A stretch of DNA of 64,000 nucleotides from contig NZ_QQWG01000003.1 of the NCBI RefSeq assembly GCF_003863355.1, positions 310,001 to 374,000 of the forward strand. Reading direction: 5' to 3'. Source of the DNA: Ancylomarina euxina. GTDB lineage: Bacteria > Bacteroidota > Bacteroidia > Bacteroidales > Marinifilaceae. A model generated the notes under the pieces. The model was not told the DNA's origin and did no database searches. It saw only the letters and a list, made by a program, of their open reading frames with translations. The position numbers and the translations under genes were made by a program. This document shows, piece by piece, positions 8,328 to 17,130 of the stretch (position 1 is its first letter; every line of letters starts with the position of its first letter).

Positions 8328-9413
8328 CTAAAATTGATAAACGAATGCATTGATACTCATACCTGCACCCACTGATGCAAATACCACATGATCACCTTTT
8401 GTGAAATGGTGACCTTCGAGTTCTCCTTTGGTAATCATATCGTACAAAATAGGGACGGTTGCCACCGAATTATTCCCCATTTTTTTGATGATCATTGGCA
8501 TAATATCATCGGGGACTTGTCTTTCGCCATATAGTCGAAATAGACGCTTAGCAATAGCTTCGTCCATTTTTTCATTGGCTTGATGAATCAGAACTTTCTT
8601 GATATCTTTTAATCCCAATCCTGCTTTTTCTATACATTCTTTTACCAGTTGTGGAACGTTTGAAATCACATATTCATAGATTTTATGCCCATGCATTTTG
8701 ATATAGAAATCACGATCTCTATTTTGGAAATCAGGGTTATGTGATGCACCTGACCATAAGAAATAGGCTTCGTTTAAAGTATCAGTACGAACAGAATGGG
8801 CGATAATTCCTGTTTCATTCTCGCTTTCAACAGCTTCGAGAATTGTCGCACCAGCTCCATCAGAATAAATCATACTATCTCTATCATGCGGGTCGCATAC
8901 TCTAGAGAGTGTTTCAGAACCAATAATCATTACTCTTTTTGCATCGCCTGATTTGATAAAATAGTTAGCCTGAATCATTGCTTGGACCCAACCAGGACAT
9001 CCAAAAAGAATGTCGTAAGCGACAGTTTTAGGGTTTTCTATTTTGAGTAAATGCTTGACGCGAGCCGCTAAACTCGGCATCAATTGAGGTGCAACAGTAT
9101 TGGCTGAAACGTCACCAAAATTATGAGCGACTAAAATATAATCCAGGCTTTCTTTATCGATTCCTGAAGATTCGAGAGCTCTGCTTGCAGCAATAAATGC
9201 TAAATCTGAAGCTTTCTGATCTTCGCGAGCATAGCGTCTTTCCTGAATACCTGTGATATTGTAGAATTTTTCAAGAACTTCAGGCGTCGTTTCACCATTG
9301 TGACTGCCATCAGTATTGTAAAATATATTTTTTAGGAAATCTTCATTTTTAACTTCAATTTCAGGAATATAGCTTCCTGATCCAACGATTTTTGAATATG
9401 TGCTCATCTTCAA
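8328..9413 (-). CDS. 3-oxoacyl-ACP synthase III family protein (FabH-like)
   Basis: This is a thiolase-fold condensing enzyme of 361 residues. The catalytic triad of KAS III is present: Cys139 in ILFGCPGWVQ, His277 in VLIHQANEKM and Asn314 in GNNSVATVP. FabH primes fatty-acid synthesis by condensing acetyl-CoA with malonyl-ACP. This protein is longer than E. coli FabH (about 317 residues), mainly through an insert of about 20-30 residues after the first strand. It belongs to the longer Bacteroidota subgroup that often sits apart from the fab cluster. A specialised starter unit or lipid role is possible but inferred. No fab or acp gene is adjacent. Confidence 0.88.
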   Translation of the reverse strand: MKMSTYSKIVGSGSYIPEIEVKNEDFLKNIFYNTDGSHNGETTPEVLEKFYNITGIQERRYAREDQKASDLAFIAASRALESSGIDKESLDYILVAHNFGDVSANTVAPQLMPSLAARVKHLLKIENPKTVAYDILFGCPGWVQAMIQANYFIKSGDAKRVMIIGSETLSRVCDPHDRDSMIYSDGAGATILEAVESENETGIIAHSVRTDTLNEAYFLWSGASHNPDFQNRDRDFYIKMHGHKIYEYVISNVPQLVKECIEKAGLGLKDIKKVLIHQANEKMDEAIAKRLFRLYGERQVPDDIMPMIIKKMGNNSVATVPILYDMITKGELEGHHFTKGDHVVFASVGAGMSINAFVYQF

Positions 9414-9581
9414 TTTTTTTTAAATAATAAAATAAAGTAGGGCGCATGAAAAAACTTTAAGGGAATTTTCCTTAAAGTCAGTTAGATGAGAGTATGAATC
9501 TACACTTGTTTTTAAGTGTATTCTGTTTTAGTAGTTGCGACTAAGTTAGAAATTTATTTATAAATATGGTTTTATTTGGCA

Positions 9582-9614
9582 TTAAAAAAGCGCAATCGGG
9601 GGATTGATCGCGCC
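9582..9614 (-). terminator. Probable terminator after the chalcone-isomerase-like gene
   Basis: On the minus strand an imperfect GC-rich hairpin (CAATC/GATTG inner stem, GCG/CGC outer stem with a bulge) is followed by six T. It lies 20 nt past the stop codon. Confidence 0.6.
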
Positions 9615-9633
9615 TTAATTTATTAAGCTATTA

Positions 9634-10188
9634 TTAATTTTTAAACAGCTGTGCTTTTAATTTTTTATCGACAGGATTTTTGCCTAACCAAATACTCCAA
9701 AGTGCTTTTTTAAAGGCTAAGCCTTTAATATGGGTCAGTTGCTCTCCATTTTTCGAAATGCTTGTCCCAGCTTCAGGCTGATACGTAAATTGAAAAAGAT
9801 CTTCTTTTTCAACACCTTGCTTAAACACATTTAGGAATGCCTCAATTTCGTTTTGAATAGCCTCGGGATTACCTTGTGTCGATTTTTCAAATCCTTCGCG
9901 AATGGCTTTATCCATCTTTTCGGCAGTAATAAGTCCCGAAATAATACTTAGGCGAATCACAGCCGTTTCGTTATTTGAAACAACAAGGTCTGCATCTTGC
10001 TTGGTGTTTGAAACAAATAGACCGAGTGTGTACATGTCCATCCACAACTTAACTCGTGTACCAGTTCCTTTCAGATGAAGTTCTTGATTCTCGATTTTTA
10101 GATTTTTAGGAAATACCTCAGTTTTGTTTTGTGACATGGCATTTAAACTGAAAAAAGCCAGAATTATAGGAATAAGTAATTTTTTCAT
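9634..10188 (-). CDS. Exported chalcone-isomerase-like protein
   Basis: The 184-residue protein has a Sec signal peptide ending near NAMSQ (about residue 20). The chalcone-isomerase-fold domain follows, recognised from the pattern GTGTRVKLWMDMYTLGLFVS, the AEKMDKAIREGFEKS helix and the closing LAFKKALWSIWLG segment. Bacterial members are periplasmic and in most cases have no shown flavonoid activity. A small-molecule or fatty-acid binding role is commonly suggested for the fold. It is transcribed in the same direction as the SemiSWEET-like gene 32 nt upstream and may share its transcript. Confidence 0.75.
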   Translation of the reverse strand: MKKLLIPIILAFFSLNAMSQNKTEVFPKNLKIENQELHLKGTGTRVKLWMDMYTLGLFVSNTKQDADLVVSNNETAVIRLSIISGLITAEKMDKAIREGFEKSTQGNPEAIQNEIEAFLNVFKQGVEKEDLFQFTYQPEAGTSISKNGEQLTHIKGLAFKKALWSIWLGKNPVDKKLKAQLFKN

Positions 10189-10220
10189 TCTGATAGATTT
10201 GAAGTTTGTAAAGAATAATC

Positions 10221-10514
10221 TTAGCTATAGAGAATTTTAGCATAGCATAAGTAAAAGGTTGCAACAATATTAACCAAATAATTGAGCCAAAGAGGGTATT
10301 GTCGTTTACCTGATTTCAGATCTCCTTCGAGTATGTATATAAAAGTAAATAGTACGCCAAAGGCCCACATCAAAAGAAAAGACCAATTGAAACTGCTTAC
10401 ATCTTTGGTTTCCCATGTTTGAATCACTTGGGGAATAACACCAATACTGAGTATAATATTTCCAAACCAACCCAATGATTTGAAGAAACTTATTTTTTTG
10501 AAAAATTTGTGCAT
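10221..10514 (-). CDS. SemiSWEET / PQ-loop small membrane protein
   Basis: The 97-residue protein has three hydrophobic helices. The PQ-loop motif is visible in SIGVIPQVIQTWETKDVSSF, followed by a second helix beginning NWSFLLMW. SemiSWEETs work as dimers to move small sugars through the inner membrane; other PQ-loop proteins carry other solutes, so the substrate is open. Length fits the SemiSWEET family (85-105 residues). It sits just upstream of the chalcone-isomerase-like gene and downstream of the TPR/TM2-like operon. Confidence 0.8.
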   Translation of the reverse strand: MHKFFKKISFFKSLGWFGNIILSIGVIPQVIQTWETKDVSSFNWSFLLMWAFGVLFTFIYILEGDLKSGKRQYPLWLNYLVNIVATFYLCYAKILYS

Positions 10515-10563
10515 AATTGTTTCGTCTTTTCTTGTTCAACTAACAATAATACAAATATTCTAT

Positions 10564-11436
10564 TTATAAACTCAGCATATACTTAATTATCGACTCATTA
10601 AAACTGTTATGCCTGTAATGATTTGTTTTAGTAGCAAGATGTCTGGTTCTTGACATATTACCCGTATAGGTTTTGTGCAAGACACCAAATCCAGCAGTAT
10701 AACCTGTAAAATAAAACTTCGTTAGTATCTGTTGAGCTCCCAAAGCAAGAAAGGCCCCATTGAATAGAAAGGTAAATGAACCTTCAGTAATTTTCCCACA
10801 GTATATCTGCCCGGCACCAGGGATGAATCGAGATAGGTTTTCTGCTTTCTCAACTGATTTTAACTTGGGTAAATTCTTTTTAGAATATAAGGAATCAATT
10901 TGCTTAGTGATAACAGTAAATTTGTCTTTTAATGAAGCCTGATTGCTAATATATTCTTTTGCCCTTTCCTGAGCTTTTGCCCACTGTTTCATTTCATTTA
11001 AAATGAAGATTTCAATCAGAAGTGTTTCATTAGGGAGGTTCTTATTTTTGAGTTTATGCCTAAGTTGAGTTATTTGCATTTGAGCCTTCTGAAGCTTATT
11101 GTCCAGATAATACGAAAGGCTCAACTCTTTTTTAACATTGGTGTAGTTCTCAATGCTTTCTCTAAACAGATTTATTCTCTCAAGTGTTTTGCATGATTTC
11201 GTAAAATCAGAAAGTTGTTTATAGCATTGTGCTTTTTTATATAGGGTCCTAAGTAAATCTTGTTCCTCTGCTGAGAAGTATAAGAAACGCTCGTACTCGA
11301 TAGCAGCAAACTTATATTTTCCAATAGAAAATAAGCTGTCTGCTTTCAATAATACGCTATCATTTTGCCCTTTACTAGTTGAAGATATTGCGCAAAGGAA
11401 TATGAATATTAAATAATATTTTTTGATCCATTTCAT
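10564..11436 (-). CDS. Exported TPR protein with C-terminal TM2-like segment, paralogue A
   Basis: The 290-residue protein has a signal peptide ending at SSTSKGQ (about 24) and several TPR-like helices (about 28-175). A motif FIPGAGQIYCGKITEGSF (about 208-226) is followed by hydrophobic helices. The PGxGxIYxGKxxEG pattern resembles the start of TM2 / DUF5683-like domains and is shared with the next gene upstream, so the two are paralogues by motif and layout. It overlaps that gene by 62 nt, which suggests coupled translation in one operon with the YidD-like and LolA-like genes. The C-terminus (about 245-290) is polar and His/Lys/Asn-rich. Function unknown; an envelope-associated role is inferred from context. 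Confidence 0.7.
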   Translation of the reverse strand: MKWIKKYYLIFIFLCAISSTSKGQNDSVLLKADSLFSIGKYKFAAIEYERFLYFSAEEQDLLRTLYKKAQCYKQLSDFTKSCKTLERINLFRESIENYTNVKKELSLSYYLDNKLQKAQMQITQLRHKLKNKNLPNETLLIEIFILNEMKQWAKAQERAKEYISNQASLKDKFTVITKQIDSLYSKKNLPKLKSVEKAENLSRFIPGAGQIYCGKITEGSFTFLFNGAFLALGAQQILTKFYFTGYTAGFGVLHKTYTGNMSRTRHLATKTNHYRHNSFNESIIKYMLSL

Positions 11437-12220
11437 GATTAAACTCTTCGTTTGATATTTTTACAGAAAACACTGATCCATAAATATTGCCTACATAAAA
11501 TATGGTGAATATCGATCCAAATAGGATTGTTTTAAAATTTTTGATGCCTAGTTTCCTATGATTTTCCCATGTTACTAATCCAGTAGAAGTAACCATCAGC
11601 ATAGATGCAATTCCTTCTCCCGTTTTGCCAGCATATATTTTACCTGAACCTGGAACAACAGCTGACATTAAACCAGCTAGCCACATTTTTTTCGGTTTTC
11701 TATTCTTTATTGAAGCATGTAATTTATTAAGGTTGACAACTTCGGATTGTAGAGACGGAAGAATATCCGTTGTTTTTAGACGACTTGTTTCATATGTATT
11801 TAAATCCCTTTCTAATAAAGCGATTCCTGAGATTTCAAAGTTTTTTAATTGCACCAATTTTTGATTCAATTCAATCTGCAAGAGTACTTGTTTGGCATCA
11901 TTATAGTTTTGGGTATGTGCATAATTATAGGCTGCAAAAAACTGACTTTTGTGATAAAATGAAGATTCTGGTTTAACCTTTTGAAGACTCTGAGCAGAAC
12001 TTTCCAGTTGTTTAAGAGAATATAGACTCCATCCCTTAAGGTAGTGTAAACTATCGCTATTGGTTTTTTTATCGAGAAGGTTGAGTTCAAGCAGAGCTTC
12101 ATCGAAGTCATTTGATTTAATGAGATGATGCGCAAACTCCAATCGTTGTTTTATGGAGTACTGGCCCAATAGATTAAGTGATAATGCACAGAAAAGGACT
12201 AAAATTATTATTTTTTTCAC
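11375..12220 (-). CDS. Exported TPR protein with C-terminal TM2-like segment, paralogue B
   Basis: The 281-residue protein starts with a signal peptide (to about residue 19, LNLLGQ). TPR-like helices follow (about 22-150), including YNDAKQVLLQIEL. The motif SAVVPGSGKIYAGKTGEG (about 190-207) is next, followed by two hydrophobic segments (about 208-225 and 235-255). It matches the neighbouring downstream gene in layout and in the PGxGxIYxGKxxEG motif. Its start overlaps the end of the YidD-like gene by 4 nt and its end overlaps paralogue A by 62 nt, typical of a translationally coupled operon. No enzyme motif is visible. Confidence 0.7.
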   Translation of the reverse strand: MKKIIILVLFCALSLNLLGQYSIKQRLEFAHHLIKSNDFDEALLELNLLDKKTNSDSLHYLKGWSLYSLKQLESSAQSLQKVKPESSFYHKSQFFAAYNYAHTQNYNDAKQVLLQIELNQKLVQLKNFEISGIALLERDLNTYETSRLKTTDILPSLQSEVVNLNKLHASIKNRKPKKMWLAGLMSAVVPGSGKIYAGKTGEGIASMLMVTSTGLVTWENHRKLGIKNFKTILFGSIFTIFYVGNIYGSVFSVKISNEEFNHEMDQKILFNIHIPLRNIFN

Positions 12221-12711
12221 TTTGACTCAAGATTGATTATCGGTTTGATTCTATAATAGCTAACACTATCATGAGCATGATGGCTTTTTTGATCGAACTT
12301 AAAATAGTTAATACTGGTTGCGGCAATTCTATTGCATCTACAAATTCTGTCAGAGCTAAGGAAGATTCCTTTTACTAAACCATATTCTCTGATAGCATCT
12401 TTACTAAAGTCTGAGCAAGTTGGATGATAAAGACAATCTGCAGAAAATTGCTGAGATAGAACATTTTGATAAAGGTATAGTAGAGATCCAAAACCTAAAC
12501 TGATAGGGTTATATTTTTTTAACCAACTTTTTTCGTTCTTATAGATATACTCTCGACTAGGCTTCTTGGTGTTAAGTGTATTCGTTTTTGTCTTGAGGAT
12601 AAGTTGAATATTGCTTGATTCTTTGCTTTGTGCCTGTGTTAAGATGCATAAACAGAGTATGAAGCTAAAGGTGAATGTCAGCTTATAAATCTGATTTATT
12701 AACTTTTGCAT
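12217..12711 (-). CDS. YidD-like protein with a signal peptide
   Basis: The C-terminal half carries the YidD (PF01809) signature: LLYLYQNVLSQQFSADCLYH, then PTCSDF, a basic/hydrophobic helix, and CRC, with Cys93, Cys99, Cys124 and Cys126 matching the family's conserved cysteines. E. coli YidD is about 85 residues, sits on the cytoplasmic face and helps YidC insert membrane proteins. This product is 164 residues and begins with a signal peptide (hydrophobic 11-25, cleavage near LTQAQ), so it should act in the periplasm or outer membrane. I chose the ATG giving MQKLINQIYK because it starts the signal peptide directly. The longer frame upstream runs deeper into the LolA-like gene. It overlaps that gene by 29 nt and the next gene by 4 nt. 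Confidence 0.75.
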   Translation of the reverse strand: MQKLINQIYKLTFTFSFILCLCILTQAQSKESSNIQLILKTKTNTLNTKKPSREYIYKNEKSWLKKYNPISLGFGSLLYLYQNVLSQQFSADCLYHPTCSDFSKDAIREYGLVKGIFLSSDRICRCNRIAATSINYFKFDQKSHHAHDSVSYYRIKPIINLESK

Positions 12712-13396
12712 TGTCTGGAACTTTAAAGTTGAAATAGGATGACGAAGGCGTATTAGAGACTTTAATATTTGAATATATTGTGCGTTGAACAATGGAATCT
12801 TTTTCTGGAGTATAACTTATTTCTGTCACCTTAGTTGGCATTTGAAAATAGGTTGTTGAGAAGTAATCGTAGTAATAAATCTTTTTTAAGATGTCGCCTT
12901 CGGAGTTAAAATAGGCTGCATATATAGGATTATCACCTTCGTAAACGACCTCAACCTTCTTAACGGCATTCATTTCTTGAGGAGCTTCCCAAACAAAGAT
13001 CAGGTACTTTTCATCTAGTCTTGAATCTATCATAGTAAAACCCTCTCTTTCCAAGCCTAAATCTTGTTGTTGGTTGCTGGAAAAATAATAGATTAATTCG
13101 TTCTCACTCGATAGGGTAATATCTTGTGTGAAAGTAACTGTATTCGTTTTGGGAATATAAAGTTTTATTTCTCCTTTTCTGTTGCTTACTTTTATGAATT
13201 CTGTGGGAGAACTGTATGACGAGACGAGTATGCCTTGTTCTTTATCGTAGAAAAAATCAGCATGAGCTTTGCTCAGTAAGCCTTTTTTATATGATTGATT
13301 ATCCATACTGAAACTGATATAGTTTGAGTTCTTTTGAGCAAACAAAACAGTAGGGAATAGGATACAAAGGAAAAATGATAATCGAATAAGCAACAT
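12683..13396 (-). CDS. Exported LolA-like protein
   Basis: The 237-residue protein has a signal peptide ending near TVLFAQ (about 21). An all-beta body follows, in which successive strands (HADFFYDKEQGILVSSY, FIKVSNRKGEIKLYIPKTN, KKVEVVYEGDNPIYAAYF) resemble the half-barrel of LolA/outer-membrane lipoprotein-sorting proteins. LolA carries lipoproteins from the inner to the outer membrane. Whether this protein does so is inferred from fold impression only, and a dedicated LolA may exist elsewhere. It is the first gene of an overlapping set with the YidD-like and TPR/TM2-like genes, and it lies 95 nt downstream of the TM2 gene. Confidence 0.6.
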   Translation of the reverse strand: MLLIRLSFFLCILFPTVLFAQKNSNYISFSMDNQSYKKGLLSKAHADFFYDKEQGILVSSYSSPTEFIKVSNRKGEIKLYIPKTNTVTFTQDITLSSENELIYYFSSNQQQDLGLEREGFTMIDSRLDEKYLIFVWEAPQEMNAVKKVEVVYEGDNPIYAAYFNSEGDILKKIYYYDYFSTTYFQMPTKVTEISYTPEKDSIVQRTIYSNIKVSNTPSSSYFNFKVPDNAKVNKSDL

Positions 13397-13491
13397 GTTA
13401 AATTATTTGATTTTTTTAATGAAATTGCTGCTATAAATCACAAAGATGATATGGATTTATAACAGCAATCATAAAATAACACTTTAAGGTA

Positions 13492-13908
13492 TTACCACAT
13501 AAAGAATTTTGGATTGTCTACAAATTGACTGATGTCATCGTAATTTATTATAAGAACAATAAAATCGACTAATGGGACTAGTCCGAAAATACCACCACAA
13601 GTTAAGATGTACCCAACTCCAGTCATAACCTTAGTTCCAAGATAAAAACGGTGGATCCCTAATCCCCCTAAAAAGAAATCTAATACGATCGCTAATAAAG
13701 GATCTTTAGCCTTCAAACTAGAATTTAAGTTTGCTGTAGATGTCATCAAGTTTGAAGACATGTCAGTTAAATTCATCATGATGGTTGTTGAAGCTTTTTC
13801 AAACAATACATCAATCTTTGCATCGTTGATTTGGTAGTTAGATGCCTCTACATTCGAAAATGTAAACATTGTGCAAATAAATGCAACTACGAATAAAAAC
13901 TTTTTCAT
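13492..13908 (-). CDS. TM2-domain protein with signal peptide
   Basis: The 138-residue protein starts with a signal peptide (1-22, ending NVEAS) and a polar region of about 45 residues. The TM2 domain comes last: LLAIVLDFFLGGLGIHRFYL with GTKVMTG, then a second helix and VPLVDFIVLIINYDD. The G.HRFYLG motif is the family hallmark. TM2 domains are two-helix membrane modules whose biochemical role is not settled in bacteria. It lies just upstream of the LolA-like/YidD-like operon on the same strand and may be its first gene. Confidence 0.85.
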   Translation of the reverse strand: MKKFLFVVAFICTMFTFSNVEASNYQINDAKIDVLFEKASTTIMMNLTDMSSNLMTSTANLNSSLKAKDPLLAIVLDFFLGGLGIHRFYLGTKVMTGVGYILTCGGIFGLVPLVDFIVLIINYDDISQFVDNPKFFMW

Positions 13909-13976
13909 TTAATTATAATTTATATGTTCAAACCTAAATTAAGAAAATAAATCTATTTAATAGGCTTTATACTTAA

Positions 13977-15215
13977 TTATTGAATAAGTCTGTTAAAATC
14001 ATCACCAGTAGGATTCTGGAATACTCTAAGATTAAACTCAGGAACAATAGCCAAAATGTGATCAAATATATCAGCTTGTATAGCTTCATAATTGGCCCAT
14101 TCCTGATCATTAGAGAAAACATAAATCTCAATTGGAAGTCCTTTTTCTGAAGGCTGAAGTTGACGGACCAGGAAAGTCATATCATTATGAATTTTGGGAT
14201 GATTTTCTAAGTAGGCTTCAATATACTTTCTGAATGTTCCAATATTAGTTAAGCGTTTTTGATTTACAGGAATTTCATTTTCAGGATTGGCTTGCTTGAT
14301 CTCTTCTTTCTTTTCTTGAATATAGCTGGTGATTAGTTTCACTTTCTCGGCCATCTCAATTTCCTGGTCAGACAAAAAATGAATAGATTTTACGTCGATA
14401 TTCAGATGACGTTTAATTCTTCTCCCACCTGATTCTTCCATCCCTTTCCAGTTGTTGAATGATTCTGATACAAGAGCATAGGTCGGTATAGTACTAATCG
14501 TTTTATCCCAGTTTTGAACTTTCACCGTATTTAAACTGATATCGATAACGGTTCCATCTGCATTTTTCGATGGCATACTAATCCAATCGCCAATACTCAC
14601 CATCTTGTTGGCTGAGAGTTGAATGGAAGCAACAAAGCCTAATATAGTATCCTTAAATACCAAAATAAGAACAGCAGCGAAAGCACCCATTGTGCCTAGA
14701 ACTACAGTTGGCGTTTTATCAATTAAGATTCCTATGATAGAAATACATCCCATTACGTAGAAAAAGATCTTGACAATCTGGATGTAACCTTTTATGGGGC
14801 GGGTTTTGCTAACGGTTAGTGTGTTGTATATATCATTAGCCGCACTAAGGAATGAGTCTATAAGCATTAAAGCTAAGATAATCATGTAAATCTGAGTGGC
14901 TTGTTGAATAAACTGCCCTGTAGGTTCATGATAAATCAAACCAGCACTAAAATTGATAATGATGGCTGGAGCAAAATGGGATAATTTATTAAAAACTTTT
15001 CTTTCCAACAGAATATCGTCCCAATGCGTTTTGGTTTTTCGTACGAGTTTAGTAATGATGGTAATCAAAACTTTTCTAGAAATGATATCGGAAAGCCAGG
15101 CTAGGATCAAAACGACAACAACAGCAATTGCTGATTGTAGAATAATTGCAAAGTTTTCAGCAATACCTTGATTGATTAGCCAATCTCTTAAATGGGATCC
15201 AAGTAGTTCTTTCAT
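13977..15215 (-). CDS. MscS-family mechanosensitive channel (YbdG-like)
   Basis: This is an inner-membrane channel of 412 residues that opens on membrane tension and releases solutes in osmotic downshock. Several N-terminal helices are followed by the MscS beta domain (about 215-265), with MVSIGDWISMPSKNADGTVI and the ISTIPTYALVSESFNNWKGM segment. Length and the polar C-terminal domain resemble E. coli YbdG (415 residues), which gives a small 'miniconductance' activity. The start ATG gives MKELLGSHLRDWL. It is monocistronic or the first gene ahead of the TM2 gene, with 68 nt between them. Confidence 0.9.
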   Translation of the reverse strand: MKELLGSHLRDWLINQGIAENFAIILQSAIAVVVVLILAWLSDIISRKVLITIITKLVRKTKTHWDDILLERKVFNKLSHFAPAIIINFSAGLIYHEPTGQFIQQATQIYMIILALMLIDSFLSAANDIYNTLTVSKTRPIKGYIQIVKIFFYVMGCISIIGILIDKTPTVVLGTMGAFAAVLILVFKDTILGFVASIQLSANKMVSIGDWISMPSKNADGTVIDISLNTVKVQNWDKTISTIPTYALVSESFNNWKGMEESGGRRIKRHLNIDVKSIHFLSDQEIEMAEKVKLITSYIQEKKEEIKQANPENEIPVNQKRLTNIGTFRKYIEAYLENHPKIHNDMTFLVRQLQPSEKGLPIEIYVFSNDQEWANYEAIQADIFDHILAIVPEFNLRVFQNPTGDDFNRLIQ

Positions 15216-15410
15216 GTTTACTTATCTATGAATGAGGATGTTTTGAATGCAATTGATAGTATGTCCAGTTGCGATTAATATATGAACAAATATATTGAAT
15301 CGCTTTATTAAAAAGAAACTTGAAAGGAATTCCTCTAAAGAGAATATTTTAAACGTTATAAATAACTTAAAGAGCTGAAAAAGATCATTAAAATGCTGTA
15401 AATTTTCTCT

Positions 15411-15418
15411 TAAGTTTG
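15411..15418 (+). promoter_or_regulatory. Candidate -7 element for the M64 peptidase gene
   Basis: TAAGTTTG matches TAnnTTTG exactly and lies 22 nt before the ATG. No TTG is seen about 20 nt upstream, so only the -7 element is supported. Confidence 0.35.
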
Positions 15419-15440
15419 CAATAACCTTAAACATATAGAA

Positions 15441-16727
15441 ATGATACGATCTTTAACCTTAATCTTAAGCGTGCTATTAGTAGCAACAAAGTTGAGTTTT
15501 GCCTCAGTTGATTTTGATACTTATTTTGAGCACAAAACATTACGAGTTGATTATTTACTTGGAGGGAATGCAAATGAGCAGACTGTTTTTTTGCAGAACT
15601 TAAAGAAGGAATCTCACTGGGGAGGTTCAACAAAAAATCTTGTAGATAGCTTTAATTATGGTAACTTTCGATATAAGTTGATTGATAAAACTTCAGGAAT
15701 TTTAATTTATTCTAGAGGCTTTGGGTCTTTGTTTCAGGAATGGCAATCTACTCCAGAGGCAAAAACTTTGAATAGATCCTATTATCAGGTGAATGTGATG
15801 CCTTTTCCTAAGAATAAGGTTCAGTTTATTATTGACTATAGAAATAGAGACGGTGTTTTTGTACAACTTTTTGAATACGAGATTGATCCAACGAATTATT
15901 TTATTTTAGATGAAACGGCAATTAAAGTTGAGCACTCTAAGATCTTGGGTCATGGAAATAATGATTCTAGTATTGATGTGGCTTTCATAGCTGAAGGCTA
16001 TACTCAGGAAGAAATGGGGAAATTTAGAGCAGATGTCGAGCGCGTTGCAGGTTATATTTTAAATGTAGAACCTTTTAAAACTTATGCTGATCGATTTAAT
16101 ATTTATGCCTTGGAATCTATTTCAGAAGAATCAGGACCAGATATTCCAGGGAAGCATATTTATAAGAACACAGTTCTAAATTCAAATTTCTATACTTTTG
16201 ATTCGGAGCGATACCTTACAACCTCTGATTTGAAGAGTATGTATGATATTGCCGCTAATGTACCTTATGATCAGATTTTCGTATTAATAAATACTGAAAA
16301 ATATGGCGGTGCAGGTATCTATAATTATTACACTTCTTGCGCTTCTGATCATAAATTATCCAGAGAAGTTGCCAGCCACGAGTTTGGACATGGATTTGTT
16401 GGTTTAGCTGATGAATATTACACTTCAGGCGTATCAGTAGAGGATTTCTATAATTTGAAAGTAGAACCTTGGGAACCTAATATTACAACCTTAGTCGATT
16501 TTGAAAGTAAGTGGAAGTCGATGATAGAAGAGGGACTTGTTACACCTACACCTAGAACTAAAGATTATGAAGATAAAGTTGGTCTTTTCGAAGGAGGTGG
16601 TTATATGAGCAAAGGAATTTATTCTCCTGTTCAGGATTGTAAAATGAAATCGAATAATAAAGATGAATTCTGTCCTGTTTGCCAGAAAGCTTGTGAAAGA
16701 ATGATCAAGTTTATAATTGGAGAATAG
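15441..16727 (+). CDS. Exported zinc metallopeptidase, M64 (IgA peptidase) family
   Basis: The 428-residue product has a signal peptide (to about residue 21, KLSFAS) and an N-terminal beta domain of the type that precedes M64 catalytic domains. The peptidase domain follows. Its zinc site is HEFGH from His313, continuing GFVGLADEYYTSG, the extended motif of the family. Four cysteines near the end (DCKM ... FCPVCQKAC) are likely disulfides. The type member, from Clostridium ramosum, cuts human IgA. Homologues are widespread in environmental Bacteroidota with unknown substrates, so secreted protein degradation is the safe call. It is a single gene closed by a strong bidirectional terminator. Confidence 0.9.
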   Translation: MIRSLTLILSVLLVATKLSFASVDFDTYFEHKTLRVDYLLGGNANEQTVFLQNLKKESHWGGSTKNLVDSFNYGNFRYKLIDKTSGILIYSRGFGSLFQEWQSTPEAKTLNRSYYQVNVMPFPKNKVQFIIDYRNRDGVFVQLFEYEIDPTNYFILDETAIKVEHSKILGHGNNDSSIDVAFIAEGYTQEEMGKFRADVERVAGYILNVEPFKTYADRFNIYALESISEESGPDIPGKHIYKNTVLNSNFYTFDSERYLTTSDLKSMYDIAANVPYDQIFVLINTEKYGGAGIYNYYTSCASDHKLSREVASHEFGHGFVGLADEYYTSGVSVEDFYNLKVEPWEPNITTLVDFESKWKSMIEEGLVTPTPRTKDYEDKVGLFEGGGYMSKGIYSPVQDCKMKSNNKDEFCPVCQKACERMIKFIIGE

Positions 16728-16744
16728 CCCTGATATTTCATTAT

Positions 16745-16778
16745 AAAAAATGCACTCATGTTGATGAGTGCATTTTTT
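16745..16778. terminator. Bidirectional terminator between convergent genes
   Basis: A perfect 15-bp stem (AAAAAATGCACTCAT pairing with ATGAGTGCATTTTTT) has a 4-nt loop. A/T runs on both sides let it serve the M64 gene on one strand and the DUF6249-like gene on the other. Confidence 0.92.
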
Positions 16779-16800
16779 TTGAATAGGTTACTTTAGATTC

Positions 16801-17130
16801 CTATTCTTTTTCCTTTTTAGCAAGGCTATAGAAGGCTAGTAAAGCCAGTCCTCCAAATAAGAAGATCATTGAGAAATATGAAACCTCTTCGCTCATGCGA
16901 GTATACTCATCAAGAATATTTCCAACCAGAATACCAATTGCTAATCCGATAGCTAAAATTCCGTATTTTAAACTTTCCTGAGTTCTATCTTTAGTTGCAC
17001 TAACTAAAAGTTCAGCGCTAAGACCTTTTTCAATTAAAGCTTTTCTTTCACGATGACGGTGAACAAGAAAAATGCATAATGGTATAATTCCAAAAACAGA
17101 AATAATTGCGACTACTCCAGTGATATCCAT
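16801..17130 (-). CDS. DUF6249-like small membrane protein
   Basis: The 109-residue protein has an N-terminal helix (about 5-23) and a basic segment HRHRERKALIEKGLSAELL. Two more helices (about 55-72, 83-100) and a Lys/Glu tail complete it. The layout matches DUF6249 proteins, which in many Bacteroidota lie beside an ECF sigma factor, as here (divergent, 310 nt apart). The function of the family is not known. A membrane-stress link is inferred from the neighbour. Confidence 0.75.
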   Translation of the reverse strand: MDITGVVAIISVFGIIPLCIFLVHRHRERKALIEKGLSAELLVSATKDRTQESLKYGILAIGLAIGILVGNILDEYTRMSEEVSYFSMIFLFGGLALLAFYSLAKKEKE

